Of a stretch of DNA of 64,000 nt, positions 36,910 through 44,125 are shown piece after piece. The notes below the pieces were generated by a model, which saw only the letters and a program-made list of their open reading frames with translations, was not told the DNA's origin and searched no databases. The DNA is from JAGTVG01 sp965365275 (GTDB lineage Bacteria; Bacteroidota; Bacteroidia; Cytophagales; Cyclobacteriaceae), in assembly GCA_965365275.1 (NCBI GenBank), contig CBDUBA010000012.1:1-64000 (forward strand), written 5' to 3'. Position numbers and translations under genes: made by a program. Numbering within the stretch: position 1 is the first letter of the stretch; every line of letters begins with the position of its first letter.

Positions 36910-37515
36910 TTAATTTCTTCTATTCAACTCATCGCGGATCTTGGCAGCTTTCTCGTAGTCTTCCTCTTCCAAAGCTTTATTCAACATTTCCTTTAATTTA
37001 TCATATGAATGATCTTTCAAAGGTTTTTCTTCAGGAGCTGTTGAGGCTTTGGGTTCATCTTTTTTGATCTCAGCGGTTAAATCAGAGGCTTCATCTTCGG
37101 ACTCCTCAGTAAGGATGATGCCCGCATCTGTCATGATTTTTTCATAGGTGTAGATTGGAGCATTAAACCTCAGGCCAATAGCAATCGCATCAGAAGGACG
37201 GGCATCGATTTCTACAGTCTTACTATCATTTTCACAAACTATTTTAGCAAAGAACACACCTTCCTTCAAGTCGGAAATTACGATCTCTTTAATCGTATAG
37301 TTAAAAGAATGTCCAAATGATTTAAACAGATCGTGGGTCATTGGACGATTCGGGATAATTTTTTCGATTTCTATCGCGATGGCCTGAGCCTCAAACATAC
37401 CTATTATAATCGGCAGTCGCCTGTTCCCTTCCGTTTCTCCAAGCACTAAAGCAAAAGATCCTGATTGGGATTGGCTCGATGATAACCCCAGTATTTCCAG
37501 TTGAATTTTTTCCAC
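36910..37515 (-). CDS. Bifunctional-nuclease (BFN/DUF151) protein with UVR motif
   Basis: 201 residues. The BFN domain covers about 1-135, with VLGETEGNRRLPIIIGMFEAQ, PMTHDLFKSF and DARPSDAIAIGLRFNAPIY. An acidic linker (ESEDEASDLTAEIKKDE) leads to a C-terminal UVR motif (KLKEMLNKALEEEDYEKAA) of the type that binds UvrA/UvrB-like partners. Nuclease activity is known for some family members, but the physiological substrate is open. It is placed between etfA (9-base gap) and nupC (13-base gap). Confidence 0.9.
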   Translation of the reverse strand: MEKIQLEILGLSSSQSQSGSFALVLGETEGNRRLPIIIGMFEAQAIAIEIEKIIPNRPMTHDLFKSFGHSFNYTIKEIVISDLKEGVFFAKIVCENDSKTVEIDARPSDAIAIGLRFNAPIYTYEKIMTDAGIILTEESEDEASDLTAEIKKDEPKASTAPEEKPLKDHSYDKLKEMLNKALEEEDYEKAAKIRDELNRRN

Positions 37516-37524
37516 TACAAAAAA

Positions 37525-38490
37525 TTATTTATTTTCTCGAATAACTTCAATTAACTTAGGTACTACTTCAAAAGCATCTCCTACTATTCCATAATCAGCA
37601 TTTTTAAAAAATGGTGCTTCAGGATCATTGTTAATAACAACGATTACTTTCGAAGAACTTACTCCGGCCAAATGCTGGATAGCTCCTGATATTCCAATTG
37701 CAATATACAAATTTGGTGCTACTTTTATACCGGTTTGACCAACATGTTCGTGATGTGGTCTCCATCCTACATCTGATACCGGTTTGCTGCAACCAATGGC
37801 AGCTCCCAGTACTTCAGCAAGTTCTTCAACCATACTCCAATTTTCAGGACCTTTCAAGCCCCTTCCCGCGGAGACAACAATATCTGCTTCGGGTAAAAGG
37901 ACCTTTCCTGTAGTTCTATCTGTTCCGGTTATTTTTGCATCTATCAAATCAGGATTCAATTTCAAATCTGATATTTCAATAGATGCATTTTTCTGGTTTT
38001 CAATTAAACCAATCGCATTTCTTTTGATTGAAATTACTTTTTTCGGAGAGGTCAGAATCAGGTTCTCGAAAGCCTTTCCAGAATAAATACTTCGTTTTAC
38101 AGAGAATTCAGTTCCTGCAACAGGCAATTCTGCCACATTTGTAGCTATACTGGCGTTTTGTAAAACAGCGATTTTAGCTGCAATTGGATCGGCAAGAGCA
38201 GATTGAGCTGTAATGTAAATATCCCCTGATTCATTGTTCATAATATCGTTCAGGGCATGGGCATATACATTTATCACAGCCTGGTCAAAAGCCTGGTCTT
38301 CTACATGAATCAATTTATCACATCCGTACAATCCGGCTTTAGTCCCCTGAGATGATTCCAGCGTTCCGAAAACCACACAAACAACCTTTGCGTTAACAGT
38401 TTTTGACAATTCACCTGCGTAGGATATCGCCTCCAGGCTTGTATTCCTGATACTTGATCCTTCTTTTTCTAAAAATACAATTATGGACAT
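37525..38490 (-). CDS. etfA: Electron transfer flavoprotein, alpha subunit
   Basis: 321 residues, normal length. The N-terminal alpha/beta domain starts SIIVFLEKEGSSIR. The C-terminal FAD domain has the family signature: SAGRGLKGPENW, GWRPHHEHVGQTG, IAIGISGAIQHLAG and NADYGIVGD. With EtfB it collects electrons from acyl-CoA and other dehydrogenases and passes them to ETF-quinone oxidoreductase, which is not seen here. etfB is 9 bases upstream on the same transcript. Confidence 0.97.
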   Translation of the reverse strand: MSIIVFLEKEGSSIRNTSLEAISYAGELSKTVNAKVVCVVFGTLESSQGTKAGLYGCDKLIHVEDQAFDQAVINVYAHALNDIMNNESGDIYITAQSALADPIAAKIAVLQNASIATNVAELPVAGTEFSVKRSIYSGKAFENLILTSPKKVISIKRNAIGLIENQKNASIEISDLKLNPDLIDAKITGTDRTTGKVLLPEADIVVSAGRGLKGPENWSMVEELAEVLGAAIGCSKPVSDVGWRPHHEHVGQTGIKVAPNLYIAIGISGAIQHLAGVSSSKVIVVINNDPEAPFFKNADYGIVGDAFEVVPKLIEVIRENK

Positions 38491-38499
38491 TATACTTAT

Positions 38500-39237
38500 T
38501 TAAATCACTTTTGCTTCATTCCTTAACAAATCATGAAGTTTTTCAACTTCATCGGGATCAATTAGTTGAATGCCTCCTTTTTCTTTGGGAAGCTCAAAAT
38601 TGTTATTTGCCGACCGGGATTCAGATTCATATTCTTCAATAACTTCAAATGGTTTTGTCCGGGCCGTCATTATCCCCCGCATATTGGGGATCTTCCATTC
38701 GGCAATGGGCTCCTGACAACCCGCGATCAAGGGTAAAGTGGTTTCAAGGTACTCCTTACCTCCTTCAATTTCCCGGGTCATTTTAACAGCTGAATCATTA
38801 ATTTCAAGTTGCATAACCGGAGAAAAAGCAGGGATCCCCAGCATTTGACCTACGAGTGAATGCACAATACCACCATTGAAATCAATAGATTCCCTGCCCA
38901 TCAATATAAGGTCATAGTTTGCACTTTTAATGTGACCTGCTATCTGTGAAGCCACAAAATAGGTATCTATTGGATCTGCATCTATCCTTATTGCCTCATC
39001 TGCACCAATTGCAAGCGCCCTTCGCAGGCTTGGATCAGATTCAGATCTGCCCACATTCAAGACAGTGACATGTGCATTATTCGAAGATTTTAAATCAACG
39101 GCTTTCGATATTGCATAATCTTCATAGGGCCCGATTATATACTGCACATTAGTGCTGTCAAATTTTGTATTGTTCTCTGAAAAAGCAATTTTTGACGTTG
39201 TGTCGGGTACATGGGTTATACAAACCAGAATTTTCAT
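38500..39237 (-). CDS. etfB: Electron transfer flavoprotein, beta subunit
   Basis: 245 residues. Typical EtfB blocks: MKILVCITHVPDTTSKI, then NPYDE-like PYEDYAISKAVDL, DLILMGRESIDFNGG for AMP/FAD contact, and a C-terminal extension reaching onto EtfA. It forms the heterodimer with EtfA. First gene of the long minus-strand run to 30130, with a -7 box 19-26 bases upstream of its start. Confidence 0.97.
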   Translation of the reverse strand: MKILVCITHVPDTTSKIAFSENNTKFDSTNVQYIIGPYEDYAISKAVDLKSSNNAHVTVLNVGRSESDPSLRRALAIGADEAIRIDADPIDTYFVASQIAGHIKSANYDLILMGRESIDFNGGIVHSLVGQMLGIPAFSPVMQLEINDSAVKMTREIEGGKEYLETTLPLIAGCQEPIAEWKIPNMRGIMTARTKPFEVIEEYESESRSANNNFELPKEKGGIQLIDPDEVEKLHDLLRNEAKVI

Positions 39238-39255
39238 AAATCATAAGATTTTATT

Positions 39256-39263
39256 CAAATTTA
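39256..39263 (-). promoter_or_regulatory. Candidate -7 promoter box for the etfB-led operon
   Basis: Reads TAAATTTG on the minus strand, an exact TAnnTTTG match. Transcription would start near 39249 and give a leader of about a dozen bases. No clear -33 TTTG is at the usual distance (the nearest TTTG is 31 bases further up). Confidence 0.45.
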
Positions 39264-39314
39264 TACCACCTGATTAAGATAAGGAACTATAATCCAAATT
39301 AAAATTATTCCATA

Positions 39315-39641
39315 ATGAATGATAGAATAAATGAGTTAAAAAATCTACTTGCTGATGATCCGCATGATTCATTTTTACATTACGTATTAGGTTTGGAGTA
39401 TGTCAAGGCAGGCGATGTTGAGCTGGCGCTGAAAAAATTTGAAATGCTATTGCAAGAACATCCTGATTATCTTCCGGTTTATTACCAGGCAGCCCATCTT
39501 TACCTTGAAAATAATGACAGGGAAAATGCTGAAATCGTTTTTAAAAAGGGAATTGCCTTGGCAAATAAACTTGGAGATTACAAAACTCACCAGGAACTTA
39601 AGAATGCTTACAACAATCTTCTTTATGAAGAGAATGAATAA
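39315..39641 (+). CDS. Small cytoplasmic TPR protein
   Basis: 108 residues without a signal. Three helical pairs of TPR type: FLHYVLGLEYVKAGDVELAL, YLPVYYQAAHLYLENNDREN and NKLGDYKTHQELKNAYNNLL. Consensus small-large-small spacing is kept (G/A at positions 8 and 20). It would bind partner peptides; no partner is evident. Divergent from etfB and convergent with rplT. Confidence 0.85.
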   Translation: MNDRINELKNLLADDPHDSFLHYVLGLEYVKAGDVELALKKFEMLLQEHPDYLPVYYQAAHLYLENNDRENAEIVFKKGIALANKLGDYKTHQELKNAYNNLLYEENE

Positions 39642-39670
39642 TAATAAGTCTTATTCGAATGGGATTATAT

Positions 39671-39699
39671 AAAAAAAAAGCCAGATACTTGATCTGGCT
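39671..39699 (-). terminator. Terminator of the thrS-infC-rpmI-rplT run
   Basis: AGCCAGAT (39679-39686) and ATCTGGCT (39692-39699) with an ACTTG loop. Read on the minus strand it is followed by nine T residues. It lies 21 bases past the rplT stop. Confidence 0.94.
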
Positions 39700-39720
39700 A
39701 TACTTTACTCTTAAATAATA

Positions 39721-40068
39721 TTACTTCTTGACTTTTTCTACAATAGCTTTAAAGGCCTCCGGGTGATTCATAGCCAGGTCGGCCAAGACTTTTCTGTCAA
39801 TTTCTATACCTGATTCTTTCAGGCCACCCATAAACTTGGAATAAGATAATCCATACTCACGGACACCAGCATTTATACGCTGGATCCATAATTTTCGAAA
39901 TTCTCTCTTTTTTGCTTTACGGTCCCTGTAGGCATAAGTCCATCCTTTTTCAACAGCGTTTTTTGCTACTGTCCAGACATTTTTTCTTCTTCCCCAATAG
40001 CCTTTGGCGTGTTTGAGGACTTTTTTTCTTCTTGCTTTTGAAGCTGAATTGTTAACTGATCTTGGCAT
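39721..40068 (-). CDS. rplT: 50S ribosomal protein L20
   Basis: 115 residues, standard size. Lysine/arginine-rich N-terminal helix (MPRSVNNSASKARRKKVLK), the GYWGRRKNVWTVAKNAV block, and the conserved KLWIQRINAGVREYGLSYSK. L20 is an early assembly protein of the large subunit that binds 23S rRNA and, in several bacteria, represses its own operon. Distal gene of infC-rpmI-rplT, separated from rpmI by a 71-base spacer that can form a nested hairpin. Confidence 0.98.
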   Translation of the reverse strand: MPRSVNNSASKARRKKVLKHAKGYWGRRKNVWTVAKNAVEKGWTYAYRDRKAKKREFRKLWIQRINAGVREYGLSYSKFMGGLKESGIEIDRKVLADLAMNHPEAFKAIVEKVKK

Positions 40069-40078
40069 TTTTTTTCGT

Positions 40079-40119
40079 TTTTGGCTGTTGGTGCCCTACT
40101 AGGGTCTTACGTACCAAAA
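40079..40119 (-). ncRNA. Candidate structured RNA element between rpmI and rplT
   Basis: TTTTGG (40079-40084) complements CCAAAA (40114-40119), and inside it CCCT (40094-40097) complements AGGG (40101-40104), so the spacer RNA can fold into a nested stem-loop. No T tract follows on the minus strand, so it is not a terminator. By analogy with the translational control of rplT by L20 in E. coli it may be a binding site for L20. This is inference; the element is too short to be sure it is not chance. Confidence 0.3.
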
Positions 40120-40139
40120 GCCGGGTTACACATTAAACC

Positions 40140-40334
40140 TTAGATGTTCAACATCTTTTTTACTCTAGGAACATCTGATTTATGAACTAATGTTGCGTGT
40201 TCAAGATTTCTCTTTTGTTTTGTCTCTTTCTTGGTCAGGATATGACTTTTATAAGCATGTTTTCTTTTTATTTTACCTGTACCAGTAAGTTTAAAACGTT
40301 TCTTTGCTCCTGATTTTGTTTTTACTTTAGGCAT
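40140..40334 (-). CDS. rpmI: 50S ribosomal protein L35
   Basis: 64 residues, standard length. MPKVKTKSGAKKRFKLTGTG at the N terminus and KRKHAYKSHILTKK after it are the family signature. Located between infC (12-base gap) and rplT, the usual bacterial order. Confidence 0.98.
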   Translation of the reverse strand: MPKVKTKSGAKKRFKLTGTGKIKRKHAYKSHILTKKETKQKRNLEHATLVHKSDVPRVKKMLNI

Positions 40335-40346
40335 TTTACCGTTTGT

Positions 40347-40874
40347 TTATTTTATTTTTCCCTTAGGAGATAATATTACTGTCATACGTTTGCCTTCTAA
40401 TCTTGGCATCTGCTCTACTTTACCATAATCTTCAAGCTCCTGCATAAATTTCAATAATAAAATCTCACCTCTTTCTTTAAAAACAATTGTCCGACCAACA
40501 AAATGAACATAGGCTTTAACTTTTGCGCCATCTTTCAGAAAGTTTAATGCGTGCTTCGTTTTAAAGTTGAAATCATGATCATCAGTATTGGGACCAAATC
40601 TGATCTCCTTGACCACGGTTTTTTGAGCTTTCGCTTTTATCTCTTTCTGCTTTTTTTTCTGCTCATATTTAAACTTAGAGTAATCAATGATTTTACAAAC
40701 AGGGGGATCAGCCTTTGGTGAAATCTCCACAAGATCTAAACTCATGTCTTTTGCCATTTGCAAGGCCTCTTCAATAGAATAAACGCCCACGTTAACATTT
40801 TCACCAACAACCCTTACTCTGGGTGATCTAATTTTTTCATTGATGCGGTAGGGCTCTTCGACCCTCCCTCTCAT
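40347..40874 (-). CDS. infC: Translation initiation factor IF-3
   Basis: Drawn from the ATG at 40874, 175 residues. The N-domain starts EEPYRINEKIRSPRVRVV, the linker is basic and lysine-rich (KYEQKKKQKEIKAKAQKT), and the C-domain has IRFGPNTDDHDFNFKTKHA and VHFVGRTIVFKERGE. IF-3 blocks premature subunit joining and checks the initiator tRNA and start codon. The frame remains open upstream for nine codons, back to an ATT at 40901 directly after an in-frame TAA. An AUU start would add IIRPRNRFV and give 184 residues. AUU is the autoregulatory infC start in E. coli, so it is a real alternative here. Confidence 0.96.
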   Translation of the reverse strand: MRGRVEEPYRINEKIRSPRVRVVGENVNVGVYSIEEALQMAKDMSLDLVEISPKADPPVCKIIDYSKFKYEQKKKQKEIKAKAQKTVVKEIRFGPNTDDHDFNFKTKHALNFLKDGAKVKAYVHFVGRTIVFKERGEILLLKFMQELEDYGKVEQMPRLEGKRMTVILSPKGKIK

Positions 40875-41015
40875 TACAAATCTATTTCTTGGTCTGATAA
40901 TTTAAACTGCTTTTTATAAATGAAGTGCAAATATCGCTATTTATTTATTTTTTCTCACAAATTCTATCATAGAAATTTTTACATATCCGGTTTCGAAGGA
41001 TCAATAATAGAGAAT

Positions 41016-42968
41016 TTATTGGACATTTTCTAAACTTTTATCTACTTCACCTGAAAAATACTTTATAAATTCTTCAAGATCGTACTTTCCGACATCACCC
41101 TCTTTTCGTTTTCTGAGAGATACTTGATTGGATTTCTCCTCTGCCTCACCAACTATTAACATCATTGGGATTTTATTTATTTCAGAATCTCTGATCTTCT
41201 TCCCTACCTTTTCATCCCGGTTGTCAACATATCCGGTAATCCCATGCATTTCAAGCTGTCTGAAAACTTTATCCGCATAATCAGTATATTTCTCCGATAC
41301 AGGAATTACGACAACCTGATCAGGGGCTATCCATAAGGGAAAATCTCCTCCACAATGCTCAATCAATAAGGCTACAAATCGTTCCATTGAACCAAAGGGA
41401 GCCCGGTGTATCATAACTGGCCTGTGTTTCTGGTTATCCGCTCCGATATACTCCAGATTAAATCTTTTTGGAAGGTTGTAATCCACCTGGATCGTGCCTA
41501 ATTGCCAGCTTCTCTGTAAGGCATCTTTCACCATAAAATCCAGTTTCGGGCCATAAAATGCAGCTTCACCTAACTCTGTTACAGTTTTTAATCCTTTTTC
41601 CTCAGTAGCTTCAATTATATCCTTCTGTGCCTTTTCCCATGCCTCGTCATCACCAATATATTTTTCTTTATTTTCAGGATCACGTAAAGAGATCTGTGTT
41701 GTAAATTCCTCAAATCCTAGCGCTTTAAAAACATATAGAACAAGGTCAATTACATTCTTAAATTCCTCCTTTACCTGGTCAGGCCGACAGAAAATATGTG
41801 AGTCATCCTGAGTAAAACCACGAACTCTAGTCAGACCATGCAATTCACCACTCTGTTCATACCTGTATACTGTACCAAATTCTGCTAGACGCAATGGCAA
41901 TTCCTTGTAACTTTTGGGTTTTACTGCATATATCTCACAATGATGTGGACAATTCATCGGTTTCAAAAGGAATTCCTCATTCTCATTAGGAGTATGTATA
42001 GGCTGAAAGCTGTCTTTTCCATACTTGTCATAATGCCCGGAGGTTACATATAGTTGTTTATGCCCAATGTGGGGAGTTACGACCCCCTGATAACCTGCCT
42101 TGACCTGTGCTTTACGGAGGAAGTTTTCTAACCTTTCCCTCAATTGAGTTCCTTTTGGTAACCATAAGGGCAACCCAAGCCCCACTTTTTCAGAAAAGGC
42201 AAATAATTCCAGTTCTTTTCCTAATTTTCTGTGATCTCTCTTTTTTGCTTCTTCAAGTAATGTCAAATATTCTGCTAATTCCTTTTGCTTAGGAAAGGAT
42301 ATACCATATATACGTGTTAGTTGCTTATTCTTTTCATCACCCCTCCAGTAAGCTCCGGCTATATTTAATAATTTTACTGCTTTAATTACGCCAGTATCTG
42401 GGATATGAGGACCACGGCACAAGTCGATAAAATTGCCTGAATGATATAAGGTTATCTGTCCATCTTCAAGATCTTCAAGTAATTCCAGCTTATATTCATC
42501 ACCCTTATCCTTAAAATAGCTAACAGCTTCTTTTTTTGATTTCGGTTCACGTATATATTCATTTTTCTGCCGTGCAATTTCCAGCATCTTTTTTTCTACC
42601 TTTTCAAGATCTGCTGTATCAAATTCCTGATTTCCAAAATCAACATCATAATAAAAACCATTATCAATAGAAGGTCCAATCCCAAATTTTATCCCGGGGT
42701 AGATGGCTTCCAGGGCTTCCGCCATTAGATGTGCTGAACTATGCCAGAATGTCGATTTTCCTTCAATATCTCTCCAGGTAAGCAACTTAACCTCTGAGTC
42801 TTTGGTTATTTCCCGGTTCAAATCCCAAACTTCATGGTCGACCTTTATTGACAGGGCATTTCGGGCCAGCCCCTCACTGATACTCTGTGCAATTTCATAA
42901 CCGGTTATTCCATTCTTATATGATCTGACACTTCCATCAGGAAACTTAATATTTATTTTTTTACTCAT
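41016..42968 (-). CDS. thrS: Threonine-tRNA ligase
   Basis: 650 residues, full length. An N-terminal TGS domain (INIKFPDGSVRSYKNG) is followed by the editing domain with HSSAHLMAEALEAIYPG and the third editing motif (YHSGNFIDLCRGPHIPDTG). The class II catalytic core has the zinc cysteine in KPMNCPHHCEIY, and FRLAEFGTVYRYEQSGEL appears here in the variant PLRLAEFGTVYRYEQSG. The anticodon-binding domain closes the protein. It charges tRNA-Thr and clears mischarged Ser. The start codon directly abuts the stop of the TPR lipoprotein gene, implying coupling. infC follows after 141 bases. Confidence 0.98.
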   Translation of the reverse strand: MSKKINIKFPDGSVRSYKNGITGYEIAQSISEGLARNALSIKVDHEVWDLNREITKDSEVKLLTWRDIEGKSTFWHSSAHLMAEALEAIYPGIKFGIGPSIDNGFYYDVDFGNQEFDTADLEKVEKKMLEIARQKNEYIREPKSKKEAVSYFKDKGDEYKLELLEDLEDGQITLYHSGNFIDLCRGPHIPDTGVIKAVKLLNIAGAYWRGDEKNKQLTRIYGISFPKQKELAEYLTLLEEAKKRDHRKLGKELELFAFSEKVGLGLPLWLPKGTQLRERLENFLRKAQVKAGYQGVVTPHIGHKQLYVTSGHYDKYGKDSFQPIHTPNENEEFLLKPMNCPHHCEIYAVKPKSYKELPLRLAEFGTVYRYEQSGELHGLTRVRGFTQDDSHIFCRPDQVKEEFKNVIDLVLYVFKALGFEEFTTQISLRDPENKEKYIGDDEAWEKAQKDIIEATEEKGLKTVTELGEAAFYGPKLDFMVKDALQRSWQLGTIQVDYNLPKRFNLEYIGADNQKHRPVMIHRAPFGSMERFVALLIEHCGGDFPLWIAPDQVVVIPVSEKYTDYADKVFRQLEMHGITGYVDNRDEKVGKKIRDSEINKIPMMLIVGEAEEKSNQVSLRKRKEGDVGKYDLEEFIKYFSGEVDKSLENVQ

Positions 42969-44075
42969 TTATTGTTCGATACTTTTTGGTTTTAAAGCAG
43001 GAAGTATGGGCCGGGATTCATACTCCCTCCTAATTCTTTGCAAATATGCAATATAATTCTCAAGTTTCTGCATTTCTGATAGTGCATATGGATCTCCCTG
43101 GTCATATTCAAGTACTTTACTGTATGCGTTATATGCATTATACACTTGTTCCTTGGCCCTATGCGCCTTCCCTAATATATAATATGCCTCATTCAACTGG
43201 TTATCAATTTCAAGTGCTCTTTCCGCAAAATAAATGGCAGAATCATAATCATATGTATCCAGATACACATCAGCAAGGTTAAGATATGGCCCATATCCTG
43301 GATCCTCCTCATCAATCAACCTGAAAGAGATCTCTTTTGAATCTTTATACATTTCTTTCATATTGTAAATTTTGGCCAGCGCATTTTTCAAGTCTGTATT
43401 TTCGGGTTCCTTATTCAGGTATTCAGTTACCATATCATAGGCTTCATCTGCTTTATTTGAGGACATCAACAGATCAGAGTACAGAATAATCCCGTTCATT
43501 TCCTCATATCCATTGATCAGAGCTTTTTCGATATATTGATAGGCATTTACAGTATCCTTAAAGTTATAATAATAAAGACCCTTTAAATAAGAGAACTTTG
43601 GTTCAGCTCCATTTTTATCGATACAATAGTTTATATGGTCAATCGCTTTGAGAAAATCTCTTTTTTCTGCATATATATAGGCGAGTTGTTCATTCAAATC
43701 GATCGATTCGATTTCGTCATTATTGTACAAGTATTCAGCTGCGGCCAGGGCCCTGTCCACACTATCCAGTTGCAGATTCAACTGAACCTCCAATATTCTG
43801 TACCGTGTGTTCTTTTCCGAATTGTCTATTAAGGATAAAGTCTGGAATGAACTATCAAAATCCTGGAGTTCATACAGCATTTCTGCCTTTTTAAGCAACA
43901 ATTCGCCAGAATTCGGTTCTTTTTCAAGCATTCCATCAATATATGCCAGGGATTCATTAAGGTCGAGAATTCTGGTTCCCTTATCAATTATTGAAGCCTT
44001 CCGGTCATCTGATGAACCGCAACTAATTAATCCGATCAAATAAATTAATAATAATATATGTAGTGAGATTCTCAT
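42969..44075 (-). CDS. TPR-repeat lipoprotein
   Basis: 368 residues. Lipobox LIGLISC with Cys19, then tandem tetratricopeptide repeats across the rest: LLKKAEMLYELQDFDSSF, LNEQLAYIYAEKRDFLKAI, YLKGLYYYNFKDTVNAYQYI, PYLNLADVYLDTYDYDSAI and AYYILGKAHRAKEQVYNAY. The last 30 residues are basic and proline-rich (ESRPILPALKPKS). Likely an outer-membrane or periplasmic scaffold. It stands 50 bases after parC and abuts thrS, an unexpected place for an envelope protein. Confidence 0.9.
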   Translation of the reverse strand: MRISLHILLLIYLIGLISCGSSDDRKASIIDKGTRILDLNESLAYIDGMLEKEPNSGELLLKKAEMLYELQDFDSSFQTLSLIDNSEKNTRYRILEVQLNLQLDSVDRALAAAEYLYNNDEIESIDLNEQLAYIYAEKRDFLKAIDHINYCIDKNGAEPKFSYLKGLYYYNFKDTVNAYQYIEKALINGYEEMNGIILYSDLLMSSNKADEAYDMVTEYLNKEPENTDLKNALAKIYNMKEMYKDSKEISFRLIDEEDPGYGPYLNLADVYLDTYDYDSAIYFAERALEIDNQLNEAYYILGKAHRAKEQVYNAYNAYSKVLEYDQGDPYALSEMQKLENYIAYLQRIRREYESRPILPALKPKSIEQ

Positions 44076-44125
44076 TTGGATACAAAGATAAAATATCGAC
44101 AGGGGATCGTCACAATTAATTAGGC

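Noticed and set aside
40877..40884. TAGATTTG on the minus strand, a perfect -7 match right before the infC ATG
   Set aside because: Transcription would begin inside the coding sequence; most likely chance, or part of the AUU-extended infC frame.
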